A stretch of DNA of 64,000 bases, from assembly GCF_900101865.1 (NCBI RefSeq), contig NZ_FNAH01000003.1, forward strand, positions 124,001 through 188,000, written 5' to 3'. Positions within the stretch are counted from its first letter, which is position 1. Every line of letters begins with the position of its first letter. The notes below the pieces were generated by a model. That model searched no databases. It was not told the DNA's origin and worked only from the letters and a program-made list of their open reading frames with translations. Shown one piece after another: positions 45,304-54,288 of this stretch. Made by a program: the position numbers and the translations under genes. This stretch comes from Paracoccus isoporae. GTDB taxonomy: Bacteria; Pseudomonadota; Alphaproteobacteria; Rhodobacterales; Rhodobacteraceae.

Positions 45304-46392
45304 TTACCAGCCGCGCCGCGCCTTCTCGCGCATCCGCTCGGCAAAGCGGATCGCGGCGGCGACGGCGGCGAAATGCGCCGGCGCAATTTCCTCGCCGATC
45401 TCCACGGTCGCATGCATGGCGCGCGCACAGGCCGGATCGGGCCAGATCGGCACTTCATGCGCGGCGGCGCGTTCGCGGATGCGCAGGGCCACCGCATCCA
45501 CCCCTTTTGCCAGGCAGACCGGTGCCCGGCCGCTGCCGCGTTTCCATTCCAGTGCGACGGCGTAATGCGTCGGGTTCACGACCACCACATCGGCCTTTTC
45601 GACATCCGCCAGCATCGCATTCAGCACGATGGCCACCGATCTCTCCCGCCGCGCCGCCTTCATATGCGGGTCGCCTTCGCTCTCCTTGATCTCGTCGCGC
45701 ATCTCCTGCATCGACATGCGGTTGCGGCGCCAGAACTCGGCATGTTTCGCGACCAGATCGGCGACGGCGAAGAGCGCGGAAAGCAGCAAAGCCAACGCAA
45801 GCGCGCGCATCACCACCGGGCCGATGCCCGCGACCCAGCCGGTCTCCGCACCGCCGGCCGTCATTACCGGAATGAGCGCGCGAAACAGCAGCCAGCCACC
45901 GAAGCCGACCGCGAAGGTCTTCGACGTGTTCAGCGCGAAGCTCACCAGCCCGGATCGGCCGAATTTCTGCCCGGCATTCTGGACCGGGTTGATCCGTGCA
46001 GGCTTGATGCCGAGTTTCGACGGCACGAAGACGAGGCCGCGCTGCACGATCAGCCCGCACAGCATGATCGCGGCCGGGATCGACAGCAGCGCCAGCGTCC
46101 AGATCGCGCTTCCCCGCCAGACGCGCATGGTGCTGCCCTCTGTTCCGTGCGCAGCAAAGCTTCCCGCGTGGCCTGCCGCCGTCCCGGACATCTCCGACCA
46201 GAGTTGCGCCACTGCCGTCAGCCAGGCCGGCACGATCAAGTTCAGTGCCAAGAACGCGGCGATCAGCGCCCCGGCATATGCAAGGGCGGCATTGACCTCG
46301 GTGGAGCGCGGGACATCGCCTTTCTGCCGGGCCTTGCGCAATTTCTGCTCGGTCGCCTCGAACTGCTTGTCGGGAGCATCGGAGTCACTCAT
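45304..46392 (-). CDS. flhB: Flagellar export protein FlhB
   Basis: FlhB is the substrate-specificity switch of the flagellar type III export apparatus in the inner membrane. The 362-residue protein has the N-terminal FEATEQKLRKARQKGDVPRS, four predicted helices and the self-cleavage motif NPTH at residues 273-276 (VVVVNPTHYAVALEW), fully conserved. The ATG at 46392 was chosen; an upstream TTG adds five codons of no value. It follows fliR by 36 nt, in the same order as in other Rhodobacteraceae. Confidence 0.95.
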   Translation of the reverse strand: MSDSDAPDKQFEATEQKLRKARQKGDVPRSTEVNAALAYAGALIAAFLALNLIVPAWLTAVAQLWSEMSGTAAGHAGSFAAHGTEGSTMRVWRGSAIWTLALLSIPAAIMLCGLIVQRGLVFVPSKLGIKPARINPVQNAGQKFGRSGLVSFALNTSKTFAVGFGGWLLFRALIPVMTAGGAETGWVAGIGPVVMRALALALLLSALFAVADLVAKHAEFWRRNRMSMQEMRDEIKESEGDPHMKAARRERSVAIVLNAMLADVEKADVVVVNPTHYAVALEWKRGSGRAPVCLAKGVDAVALRIRERAAAHEVPIWPDPACARAMHATVEIGEEIAPAHFAAVAAAIRFAERMREKARRGW

Positions 46393-46428
46393 CCCGCCAC
46401 CTGACAAGTTGCGGGATGCGTTCCCGGC

Positions 46429-47190
46429 TCATCGCAGCCCCGCCCGCAGCACCGCCTCGGCCCAGATGGCCAGGATGGAGGGGGACAGCGCCGCAAGCAC
46501 GATCAGCGCCAGCCCGATGATGATGGGCGCGCCGATGAACACCACCGGCAGGGCGGGCATGACCCGGTTCACGATCCCTGCGAGCATTTGATAGAGCAGC
46601 CCGCCCAGAATGAAGGGCGAGGCCATGGTCATGGCCAGCATGAAGGATGTCGCAAACAGCCCGATCAGCCCCGGCAGCAACTGTACGGGATCGACGCCCC
46701 GCCCGGCCGGGAAGATCGCATATCCCTGCGCCACCAGATCCAGCAGCATCAGCGGCAGGCTCATCGCCATCAGCAGCGCCATCCCGGCGAGGTGGTAGAC
46801 CTGGCCGATCGGATGCGGCGCGGCCTCCATCCCGGTGCCAATCAGCTGTGACAGCGACGCGGTCGCGGCAATGGCGGTGCTGGCCATGTGCAGTGCGAAT
46901 GCGATGATCCGCGCCGGAGCGGCGATGAGCCCGCCGATCAGCAATTCCGCCAGGCAGCGCAGCAGGACCGTGCCAATTGCGCCCACCTCCGCGGAGGGCA
47001 ATTGCGGGCCACCCGCGAGTTCCGCGGAAAGCGGCGCCAACGCCATCGCGGCGGCGATGCGGACCCGCTGCGGCACCACGCGGTCGGAGAAGGCGGGGAG
47101 CACCAGAAGAACGCCCTGGACACGGAAATAGCCGAGGATGATCGGCTCGATCAGCCCGGTCAGATCCGCTGGCGAGCTGATGGTCAGCAT
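46429..47190 (-). CDS. fliR: Flagellar export protein FliR
   Basis: FliR is a core subunit of the export gate together with FliP and FliQ. The 253-residue protein has six hydrophobic stretches, among them LVLPAFSDRVVPQRVRIAA, ELLIGGLIAAPARIIAFALH and SQLIGTGMEAAPHPIGQVYH. The C-terminal LPVVFIGAPIIIGLALIVLA matches the family. It overlaps flhA by 7 nt. FliP is encoded in the divergent half of the same block, but FliQ is not in the window. Confidence 0.93.
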   Translation of the reverse strand: MLTISSPADLTGLIEPIILGYFRVQGVLLVLPAFSDRVVPQRVRIAAAMALAPLSAELAGGPQLPSAEVGAIGTVLLRCLAELLIGGLIAAPARIIAFALHMASTAIAATASLSQLIGTGMEAAPHPIGQVYHLAGMALLMAMSLPLMLLDLVAQGYAIFPAGRGVDPVQLLPGLIGLFATSFMLAMTMASPFILGGLLYQMLAGIVNRVMPALPVVFIGAPIIIGLALIVLAALSPSILAIWAEAVLRAGLR

Positions 47191-49280
47191 CCCCCGCGCT
47201 CGATCACCGCAACCAGGCTGACATTCGCCGCCGGATCGATATCCGACAAAGCCAGGACCGGAAGGTCCATCTCATAGGCCCGCAGGATATCCCGCACCTG
47301 CCGGCGCCGGTGATCCGCGACGGCCAGCACCGGGGCGCGGCTCATGTCCAGCTCCGGCAGGGCTGCGCGTAGCTGTTGAAGAAGCTGCCGGTTCAACTCG
47401 GCCACCGGCAGCGCGGCGGATTGGGGGCGGTTGGCCTGCTCCTCGGCCATGACGAACGCGGCCTCCCAGTCGGGATGCAGCTGCAGGACGGCCAGCTCGC
47501 CCGTGCGCCCGGCAAACGCCTGGGTGATCTGTCCGCGCAGCCGGGGCCGGATGGCTTCGTAGACCTGCGCGGGAGAACCGGCCTCGCGGCACTCATGCAC
47601 CGCATCGACGATCAGCGGCAGGTTGCGGATCGAGATCCGCTCCGCCAGCATCTGCCGCAGCACGCCGATCAGCAATTCGGGCGACAGCTTGTCAGGCAGC
47701 ATCGCCTCGAAATAGCTGCGATAGCCGCGTGCGCGATCGGGTTCGGACACATCCTTCAGCTCGGAGATCAGCCGCTGCATGGCATTCATGGTCAGCAGCT
47801 CCGGCAAATAGGCCTGCACCACCTCAAGCAGATGCGTCGACAGAACCTCCATCGGCGTCACGATGGTCGCCCCGGTGATCGCCACCTCCTCGCGCTGCTC
47901 CGCCGGGAACCATTTTGCGGGGGTGCCGAAGACGGGCTCCTTCACCGTGTCGCCGTCCACCTGCCCGAGCAGCGCCTCCTCCGCGAGGGCAAGCAACTGA
48001 CCGGATTGCAGCGCACCGCGGCCCCGCACCACCCCGTGCACGCGGATCAGATAGGCAAGCGGGGGGACGGCCGGGTCATCGGTGATGCGGATCTCGGGCA
48101 GGATGATGCCGAAGCTGCGCGCGACATGCAGGCGCATATTGGCGATCCGCGCGGCCAGGCCGCGCGCGGGATCGAGCGCCTCGGTGACCAGATCCGGTCC
48201 GATCTCGACGATGATCTCGTCCATGTCCAACTCGTCCCCGATCCGGGGGGCGGGCGGCGCGGCCTCATCCTGCGGGGTGTCTGGCGCAATGGCAGCATGC
48301 TGACGGCGGCGGAGATGCCACGAGATGCCGCCAAGCGCCGCGGCCAGTGCCAGAAACAGCAGCGGTGGCATGCCTGGCACCACAGACATCAGGCACATCG
48401 TCGCCGCAACCACCGCCGGCACGCGCCAGTCCGACGCCGCCTGGCCCAGCACCATCTCGGACGTATCCTGTTGCGCGCCGCCCCGCGACAGAAGCAGCGC
48501 CGCCGCCATGGAGGTGATCAGCGACGGCACCTGGCTGACCAACCCGTCACCGATGGTCAACTGCGCATAGTTCTGCAGTGCCGCACCCAGAGACAGCCCG
48601 TGCACCGCGACGCCCGTCGCGATTCCCACCAATAGGTTGATCAGGATAATGACAATGCCGGCGATGGCATCGCCCTTGACGAATTTCGACGCCCCGTCGA
48701 GCGAGCCGAAGAAGGCGATCTCGCGCTGCTCGTGTTCGCGGCGTCGCTTGGCCTCTTCATGGTCGATGGCGCCGCAATTCAGATCGCCGTCGATCGCCAG
48801 TTGCCGGCCCGGCAGGCTGTCCAGGGCAAACCGCGCCGACACCTCGGCCATCCGGCCCGCCCCTTTGGTGATGACGATGAAATTCACCGCGGAGATCACG
48901 GCGAAGATGGTCAGCCCGGTCAGCACCGACCCGCCGGCGACAAACTCCGAAAATCCGCTGATCACATGGCCCGCGGCGCCGGGGCCGGTCTGGCCCTCGG
49001 TCAGGATGAGCCGGGTCGAGGACACGTTCAGCGACAGCCGGATCACCAGGGATACCAGCAGCATCACCGGAAAAGCCTGGAAGTCCGTGGGACGCGCAAC
49101 GGTCGAGGCCATCACCAGGATCATCGTGGCCGTGGCGATCGAGATGGCGATGCCGAAATCCATCAGGACGGGCGGAATCGGCACGACCATGGTCATCACC
49201 ACCAGCACCAGCCCCCCGGTCATGGCGGCGCTGCGCAGCCCGGTCTGATCCCATGATCGACGGACCGCCTCAGTCTGCAT
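47184..49280 (-). CDS. flhA: Flagellar export protein FlhA
   Basis: FlhA forms the export-gate ring and its cytoplasmic docking platform. The 698-residue protein has eight predicted helices in the first 320 or so residues, with the conserved MVVPIPPVLMDFGIAISIA, RLSLNVSSTRLILTEGQTG and NFIVITKGAGRMAEVSARFA. A large cytoplasmic domain follows (LPEIRITDDPAVPPLAYLI, NAMQRLISEL). The ATG at 49280 is preferred; the upstream frame runs through the previous gene. It overlaps the preceding small gene by 11 nt and fliR by 7 nt. Confidence 0.95.
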   Translation of the reverse strand: MQTEAVRRSWDQTGLRSAAMTGGLVLVVMTMVVPIPPVLMDFGIAISIATATMILVMASTVARPTDFQAFPVMLLVSLVIRLSLNVSSTRLILTEGQTGPGAAGHVISGFSEFVAGGSVLTGLTIFAVISAVNFIVITKGAGRMAEVSARFALDSLPGRQLAIDGDLNCGAIDHEEAKRRREHEQREIAFFGSLDGASKFVKGDAIAGIVIILINLLVGIATGVAVHGLSLGAALQNYAQLTIGDGLVSQVPSLITSMAAALLLSRGGAQQDTSEMVLGQAASDWRVPAVVAATMCLMSVVPGMPPLLFLALAAALGGISWHLRRRQHAAIAPDTPQDEAAPPAPRIGDELDMDEIIVEIGPDLVTEALDPARGLAARIANMRLHVARSFGIILPEIRITDDPAVPPLAYLIRVHGVVRGRGALQSGQLLALAEEALLGQVDGDTVKEPVFGTPAKWFPAEQREEVAITGATIVTPMEVLSTHLLEVVQAYLPELLTMNAMQRLISELKDVSEPDRARGYRSYFEAMLPDKLSPELLIGVLRQMLAERISIRNLPLIVDAVHECREAGSPAQVYEAIRPRLRGQITQAFAGRTGELAVLQLHPDWEAAFVMAEEQANRPQSAALPVAELNRQLLQQLRAALPELDMSRAPVLAVADHRRRQVRDILRAYEMDLPVLALSDIDPAANVSLVAVIERGGC

Positions 49281-49575
49281 TGTCTGTGTCCGAAATCGGA
49301 TGGGCTGGCGCGGGCGGCGCGGCCGGGGCGGCGACACCCATCAAAAGCCGTTCGAGCGGCATCTCTGCCCCGGTCAGCAAGCCGGAGCGTCGCAGATAGA
49401 TGACGGCCAGAAACCGGTCCGAGGCCCGGTCCAGACGATCCAGGTCGAGCAGCAGCGCGCGCGGCATGGCGCGTCCCGACAAAAGGATGCGGTCCACCTC
49501 GCTCGTGAAGTCGTGCAAGCTCGGGCGCGCAGGCGCATCGGAGATCGCCGCGGACAGAAGCATCGCCATCAGCAT
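49270..49575 (-). CDS. Small unknown gene between motA and flhA
   Basis: A 101-residue protein of unknown function with an N-terminal hydrophobic stretch (MLMAMLLSAAISDA) that may be a signal peptide. RPSLHDFTSEVDRILLSGRA and the leucine-rich RALLLDLDRLDRASDRFLAV follow. Its ATG shares a base with the motA stop (TGATG) and its stop lies inside the start of flhA, so it is locked into the flagellar operon. Small genes in this position occur in related flagellar clusters. I do not recognise a family. Confidence 0.65.
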   Translation of the reverse strand: MLMAMLLSAAISDAPARPSLHDFTSEVDRILLSGRAMPRALLLDLDRLDRASDRFLAVIYLRRSGLLTGAEMPLERLLMGVAAPAAPPAPAHPISDTDNAD

Positions 49576-50441
49576 CAGGCCGCCCTTTTCAGTTCGCGCA
49601 GCGCGTTTTCGAGGGCAAGGAAACTCGGCCTGATCTGTTCGGGCGAGGATTGGCGGCCGACCTCCACGCACAGATTGGTGGCGTGATGATGCAGCCCCGC
49701 AACAAGGACGGATTTGATCACGTCATAGAACGACATGTCGTGTTTCTTGACCGCTGCGAGCCGATGCGCCAGCGGCGCCACCAGCCCATAGGCCAGGAAC
49801 ACGCCCAGAAACGTGCCGACGAGCGCCGAGCCGATCATCTTGCCCAGCACCTCCGGCGGCTGATCGATGGAACCCATCGTCTTGATGACGCCCAGCACGG
49901 CCGCGACGATCCCAAGTGCCGGCAAGGCATCCGCCGTCGCGCCAAGCGCATGCGGCACATGCATCTGCTCGTCCTTGATGAGTGTGATGCGCTTCGACAG
50001 CATCTCCTCCACCTGGTAGGGATCGTCGTAATTCAGGCTGGCCGATCGCAGCGTGTCGGAGATGATCGATACAGCCTCCCGATCCGCGAGAATCCGCGGA
50101 TAGGCCCGGAAGATCTCGCTCTGCTCCGGGGTCTCGACATGCTCCTCCAGCTCGACGGGATTGCTGCGCGCGAGACGCAGAAGCTGGAACATCAGGCACA
50201 ACAGATCTTCGTGATCCTGCCCGTGCCATCGCGGTCCGCGGAAGGCCTGGATCATCGTGGGCAGGGTCGCCTTCAGCACATCGCCGCTGTTCGACAGGAT
50301 ATAGGAACCGAGCGCCGCGCCGCCGATGATCATTATCTCGAACGGCAGCGCCTCCAGGATCACGTCCATATGTCCGCCGGCCAGCGTGTAGCCGCCGAAC
50401 ACCATCGCGAAGGTCAACAGGATGCCGATTGCGCCGAACAT
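49575..50441 (-). CDS. motA: Flagellar motor stator protein MotA
   Basis: MotA and MotB form the proton-driven stator. The 288-residue protein has four predicted helices (MFGAIGILLTFAMVFGGYTL, FEIMIIGGAALGSYIL, a helix near ALGIVAAVLGVIKTMGSIDQ and LVGTFLGVFLAYGLVAPLA) and the cytoplasmic loop with FRAYPRILADREAVSI. The start is the ATG at 50441 in a TGATG overlap with motE; a GTG one codon earlier is possible. MotB is not in the window. Confidence 0.95.
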   Translation of the reverse strand: MFGAIGILLTFAMVFGGYTLAGGHMDVILEALPFEIMIIGGAALGSYILSNSGDVLKATLPTMIQAFRGPRWHGQDHEDLLCLMFQLLRLARSNPVELEEHVETPEQSEIFRAYPRILADREAVSIISDTLRSASLNYDDPYQVEEMLSKRITLIKDEQMHVPHALGATADALPALGIVAAVLGVIKTMGSIDQPPEVLGKMIGSALVGTFLGVFLAYGLVAPLAHRLAAVKKHDMSFYDVIKSVLVAGLHHHATNLCVEVGRQSSPEQIRPSFLALENALRELKRAA

Positions 50442-50983
50442 CACCTCTCCCGCGCGTTGCCGGCGCTGCGCGCGCCCATATAGGTTGTCAGCACCGCCGC
50501 CTTTTCCGGTGCGATGGCCGCCACGATCCGGGCCCCCGAGTCCGGGTGGATCCTGATCAGCAATTCGGCGGCGAATTCCTCTGGCAGGCTGGAAATGACC
50601 GCCGCCGCGTCGCGCGGTTTCATCGCCTGGTAGAGCGCGACGATGCGGTCCGCATCTGCCGCGACCTCCTGCTGATCGCGGGTTCTCGACAACGATTGCC
50701 GCTCGCGGGCCGCGCTCAGCCGGTCAAGCTCAGCCTTCAGCGCGGCGCGCGCAGTTTCGATCTCGGCGCGGCGATCATCGAGATTTTGCAAGGCCTTGGC
50801 CATCCGGTCCCGGCGGATCTGCAAGTTTTCGACGAGCGCGACCACCTCGGGCACGTCCCCGCACCCCGCCAGCAGTCCCGCGGCAGGATCGTCGGGATCG
50901 CGCGGGGCAGCCCTCTCTTGCAGGGCAAGCGCCGTCATGGGCAATGCCGCCGCGATGATCAGGCCCAGCATCATCCTAGGCAT
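50441..50983 (-). CDS. MotE-like stator assembly chaperone
   Basis: A 180-residue protein with a signal peptide (MLGLIIAAALPMTALALQ), a coiled coil (residues 48-100, DRMAKALQNLDDRRAEIETA) and a C-terminal MgtE-N-like domain (LYQAMKPRDAAAVISSLPEE, FAAELLIRIHPDSGARIVAA). This matches MotE, which stabilises stator assembly in Sinorhizobium and other alphaproteobacteria. It begins 8 nt inside the small gene before it and ends on the motA start. The function is by family similarity. Confidence 0.83.
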   Translation of the reverse strand: MPRMMLGLIIAAALPMTALALQERAAPRDPDDPAAGLLAGCGDVPEVVALVENLQIRRDRMAKALQNLDDRRAEIETARAALKAELDRLSAARERQSLSRTRDQQEVAADADRIVALYQAMKPRDAAAVISSLPEEFAAELLIRIHPDSGARIVAAIAPEKAAVLTTYMGARSAGNARER

Positions 50984-51320
50984 CCGCCTGCTCCGTGACC
51001 GTGGCGCGCCGCCGCAAGCGACGCGCGGGGGGCCTTGCGGATTGCGTCAGTTCCGATTGCAACGCCCAATAGGCGCGCTCGCCCCGCGCCTTTTCCACCG
51101 CCTTCAGCAGCTCTTCACCGGCGGATGTCGCCTCGGCCCTTGCTTCCCTGATCGCGCGGTCGAGCCGCGAAATCTCCGTGGTCATCACGGCGATGGCCCC
51201 GCCCAAGCCCGTCTCGAGGTTGTTCAGCCGGCGGAGACGACGCGACAGAAGCCAGCAATAGAAGGCGAGCGGCAGCATGAGGATGGCCGGGATCAGCGGC
51301 AGGATCACCGTCATCGTCAT
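50976..51320 (-). CDS. Flagellar-cluster membrane protein (DUF6468-like)
   Basis: A 114-residue protein with one N-terminal helix (VILPLIPAILMLPLAFYCWL), a coiled region (RLRRLNNLETGLGGAIAVMT) and a basic tail (ARPPARRLRRRATVTEQ). It resembles the DUF6468 family found in alphaproteobacterial flagellar operons, function unknown; the match is from memory and modest. It overlaps fliL by 4 nt and the motE gene by 8 nt, so it is probably involved in basal body or stator assembly. Confidence 0.65.
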   Translation of the reverse strand: MTMTVILPLIPAILMLPLAFYCWLLSRRLRRLNNLETGLGGAIAVMTTEISRLDRAIREARAEATSAGEELLKAVEKARGERAYWALQSELTQSARPPARRLRRRATVTEQADA

Positions 51321-51775
51321 CGGATGCTGAACTCCGTTATCAACACGGCATCAATCGGGGTGTCTTGCGCGGTTTCGGCCGCGCGCCGTTCGAGTTCGAG
51401 GCGGATGATTTCCAGCACGCCCCGCCGGTCAAACGCCGCCGGGGCGATGCCGGACAGAAAGCTGTTGAAGCTGTCCGACAGGCGCGGGATCTGCGCCGCG
51501 ACTGCCGAGGTCGAGCTCGCATCCGTCTCCAGCACGATGCGCAGGACCAGTTCTCCGCCGTCGCGGCCGAGCGGCACGGTGATGCGCGGCATCTCGACAT
51601 AGGCGACCGAGTCCGCATCTCCGCCGCCCCTGAGTGATGACAAGACTCGCGGGACGTCGGTCATGTCGCGGTACCCGGCGGTAAACGCGGCCAGCCCGCC
51701 CGCCAATGCGGCGACCGGCAGACCCATCCTGCCGAATGTCATGCGTGTTCGGGGCGGCGTTGCCGTTTCGGCCAT
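51317..51775 (-). CDS. fliL: Flagellar basal body-associated protein FliL
   Basis: FliL surrounds the stator and modulates torque and surface sensing. The 152-residue protein has one membrane helix (GLPVAALAGGLAAFTAGY, residues 18-35) and a periplasmic domain with YVEMPRITVPLGRDGGE and the conserved C-terminal RRGVLEIIRLELERRAAE and VLITEFSIR. AGAGGAG precedes the ATG. It opens the minus-strand flagellar operon at a divergent promoter shared with fliF. Confidence 0.9.
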   Translation of the reverse strand: MAETATPPRTRMTFGRMGLPVAALAGGLAAFTAGYRDMTDVPRVLSSLRGGGDADSVAYVEMPRITVPLGRDGGELVLRIVLETDASSTSAVAAQIPRLSDSFNSFLSGIAPAAFDRRGVLEIIRLELERRAAETAQDTPIDAVLITEFSIR

Positions 51776-51884
51776 CGTGATTCTCCTCTGTCGAGTCGAG
51801 GGAATAGCAGCGCCGGACTAACCAATAATTAAACGCCGCCATGCCACCAAGACAGCGAGTTCAGGGCGAATCGCGGGGCGGATC
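51776..51884. promoter_or_regulatory. Divergent fliL/fliF promoter region with CtrA-like box and three GANTC sites
   Basis: CTAA-N7-TTAA at 51818-51832 matches the CtrA full box (TTAA-N7-TTAA) at seven of eight fixed bases. Three CcrM sites (GANTC) occur in the 109 bp: GATTC 51779-51783, GAGTC 51793-51797 and GAATC 51868-51872. CtrA is known to control flagellar genes in several Rhodobacteraceae. The box lies 43-57 nt from fliL and 53-67 nt from fliF. Binding itself is not shown by sequence. Confidence 0.55.
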
Positions 51885-53483
51885 TTGCGGGATATCAGGG
51901 AATTCTGGGGTGGGCGAAACCTTCGGCAGCGTCAGGCGATCATCGCCGGGTTCGCGTTTGGGCTTCTGGCAGTGTTGGCCGTGATCGCCATGGCCGGGCG
52001 GACGGATATGGCGCTTCTCTATTCCGGTCTGGACGATATGCAGGCCGCCCCCGTGGTCGCGCAGCTTGACGCAAATGGCACGCCATACGACATCCGCAAC
52101 GGCTCGATCTGGGTGGCAGCAGCGCAGCGCGACCGGATCCGGATGGAACTGGCGGCGAAAAACCTGCCGCAAATGACCGGCGCGGGCTACGAGATCCTCG
52201 ACGACATGTCCGGCTTCAGCACCACCTCGCAGATGTTCGACGCGGCCTATTGGCGCGCCAAGGAAGGGGAGCTGGCGCGGACGATCCTCGCCCTGCCGGA
52301 TATCCGCTCGGCGCGGGTTCATCTCAGCGTGCCGCAAGCGCGGGGCTATCGTGACCGCGACGCAGGTGCAGCGTCGGTGACCGTCGTGACCGGTGGCACA
52401 GCACTCGCCCCGGCGCAGGCCGACGCGATGCGCCATCTGGTCGCCTCCGCGGTTCCTCGGCTCGACCCCGGCGACGTGGCCGTGATCGACAGCCGGCACG
52501 GGGTGATCCAGCCTGCGACGGATCTCGGGGCGCAGGATCACGAGTCGCGGATGCGCGAGAATGTGGAGCGGATCCTCGCCGCGCAGGTCGGTCCCGGCAA
52601 TGCGGTCGTCGAATTGAGTGTCGAGCTGGTGACCGAATCCGAGCAGCTTGTGGAGCGGCAATTCGATCCGGCGCAGCGGACGCTGATCTCGGAGGAGAAC
52701 GAGGAGCTGATCGACGAAAGCAGCCAGGCCGGCGGCGCGGCCGTGACTGCGGCCTCCAACCTGCCGGATCGCGCGCAGCAGGACGGTGACCGGCAGAGCG
52801 CGCAGCGCGCCGAAACCCGCAGCCGGGCGAATTACGAGGTCGGCAGTGTCACCCGGCAGGTCGACCGGCAGCCCGGCGCGATCCGCCGGCTGAGCGTCGC
52901 GGTCCTGCTGAACGGTCTTGCGCGCGTCGATGCCAATGGCGAAACCGAGATCCTGCCCCGAAGCGAGCAGGACATGGCCGGGATCGAGGCGCTCGTGGCC
53001 GCCGCGGTCGGGTTCGACCCCGCGCGGGGCGACAGGATCACCGTCAGATCGATGCCCTTCGCGTCCCCCGATCCGGTCGGGACCAATGCGGTGGGCGCAA
53101 CGCCGCTGACGGAGCGGTTGCCGCTGGATTGGCTGGCCCGCATGGCCTTGCTTGGGGTGCTGGCGATCATTGCACTCGCCGTGGTTCTGCGTCGCCTGGG
53201 CCGGACAGGGGGCGAGGGGAAATCCGCGGCCCAGCCGGACCTGGCGCTTCCGATGGCCCCTGGTCCGGTCGTGGCGGACGAGACGGCATCGCAGCAAGAC
53301 ACCGGTTCGGCGGCGGAACTCCCGATGATCTCCATGACCGCAGCGGAGTTCGATTTTGACAATTCGTCCGCGACCACGGGGGATCCGGTCGCCCGGCTCA
53401 GGGCCTTGATGCAGGAACGCCAGGAGGAAACCGTGCTGCTGCTCGATGGCTGGATCAGGAATGACGAAAGATCGCGCGCATGA
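51885..53483 (+). CDS. fliF: Flagellar MS-ring protein FliF
   Basis: FliF forms the MS ring, the base of the motor in the inner membrane. The 532-residue protein has an N-terminal helix (QAIIAGFAFGLLAVLAVIAM), ring domains (LYSGLDDMQAAPVVAQLDAN, GYEILDDMSGFSTTSQMFDA, VHLSVPQARGYRDRDAGAAS), a second helix near residues 418-438 (MALLGVLAIIALAVVLRRL) and a C-terminal helix LRALMQERQEETVLLLDGWI like the FliG-binding segment of other FliF proteins. The only in-frame start is TTG at 51885 with a weak site. It is somewhat shorter than typical FliF. Confidence 0.93.
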   Translation: MRDIREFWGGRNLRQRQAIIAGFAFGLLAVLAVIAMAGRTDMALLYSGLDDMQAAPVVAQLDANGTPYDIRNGSIWVAAAQRDRIRMELAAKNLPQMTGAGYEILDDMSGFSTTSQMFDAAYWRAKEGELARTILALPDIRSARVHLSVPQARGYRDRDAGAASVTVVTGGTALAPAQADAMRHLVASAVPRLDPGDVAVIDSRHGVIQPATDLGAQDHESRMRENVERILAAQVGPGNAVVELSVELVTESEQLVERQFDPAQRTLISEENEELIDESSQAGGAAVTAASNLPDRAQQDGDRQSAQRAETRSRANYEVGSVTRQVDRQPGAIRRLSVAVLLNGLARVDANGETEILPRSEQDMAGIEALVAAAVGFDPARGDRITVRSMPFASPDPVGTNAVGATPLTERLPLDWLARMALLGVLAIIALAVVLRRLGRTGGEGKSAAQPDLALPMAPGPVVADETASQQDTGSAAELPMISMTAAEFDFDNSSATTGDPVARLRALMQERQEETVLLLDGWIRNDERSRA

Positions 53484-54028
53484 GCACGGCGCAGAGATTC
53501 GAAGATTTCTCCGCCGCGCCTGACGCGCCTGCGCCGGTCTTCGGCGCAAGTCAGATGGCAGAGGCATATCGCCGCGGGGTCGCGGATGGAGAGGCCAGAG
53601 CGAATGCGACATTGCGGGCGGATCTGCTTCGGGCCTTGCAGGACGCGGCGCGGCAGGCGCAGGCAACGGAGGAGTTGCGCCAATCCGTCCGCCGCGAAAC
53701 GCTGGACACGATTTATCCGGTTCTGTCCGCGGTCACCGATTTGCTGGCCGCGGAAGGGACCGCGCGGCTCCTGTCGCTGCTGCGCTCGGAAATCGACCGG
53801 GTGGTTCTTTCGGGCGCCACACCGATCTGCCGGATCGACGCGCCTGACGCGTTCATCGCGCTGCTCGGGCAGGAGCTGGAACGCGCCGGTCTGGACGATG
53901 TGCAGCTTCACCCTCATGACCGCACCGAGATCCGCTTCCATGCCGGCCGGATCGAGATCGACCAGCCCGCCCTTGTCGCCGGGGTCCGGGCCATCCTGTC
54001 TGAACTGCATGACGCGGAGGAAAGCTGA
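53480..54028 (+). CDS. fliH: FliH-like flagellar export regulator
   Basis: FliH regulates and positions the export ATPase FliI. The 182-residue protein has a disordered start, the helical ASQMAEAYRRGVADGEARAN, a long helix (residues 50-75) and a C-terminal domain (ARLLSLLRSEIDRVVLSGAT, VQLHPHDRTEIRFHAGRIEI) resembling the HrpE/YscL/FliH family. The overall similarity is weak but position supports it. It overlaps fliF by 4 nt and fliN by one base. FliI is not in the window. Confidence 0.72.
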   Translation: MSTAQRFEDFSAAPDAPAPVFGASQMAEAYRRGVADGEARANATLRADLLRALQDAARQAQATEELRQSVRRETLDTIYPVLSAVTDLLAAEGTARLLSLLRSEIDRVVLSGATPICRIDAPDAFIALLGQELERAGLDDVQLHPHDRTEIRFHAGRIEIDQPALVAGVRAILSELHDAEES

Positions 54029-54288
54029 TGGACCAGGCCTCGATCATCGCGACCGAGCAGATTCCCGTGGAAGTGACGATCCGCATCGGACGGCGACGCA
54101 TGACGGTGGCGGAAATCGCCGCGCTGCGGGAGAGCGATGTCATCCCGCTCGAGCAGACACTGGCCGAACAGGTCGAGCTCTGCGTCGGCGATCACGTCAT
54201 CGCCACGGCGGAGCTTGTCGCGGGCGAGGATGAGGAGGCACCGCTGATGCTGCGCATCTCCGACGCAAAGGGTGCCGAAGCGGGATGA
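54028..54288 (+). CDS. fliN: Flagellar switch protein FliN (SPOA domain)
   Basis: FliN forms the lower C ring and binds the export apparatus. The 86-residue protein is essentially one SPOA domain (IPVEVTIRIGRRRMTVAEIA, LRESDVIPLEQTLAEQVELC, VGDHVIATAELVAGEDEEAP). It is shorter than enteric FliN (about 137 residues), as usual in this family group. The ATG overlaps the fliH stop by one base, and its stop overlaps fliP (ATGA). FliM and FliG are not in the window. Confidence 0.87.
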   Translation: MDQASIIATEQIPVEVTIRIGRRRMTVAEIAALRESDVIPLEQTLAEQVELCVGDHVIATAELVAGEDEEAPLMLRISDAKGAEAG

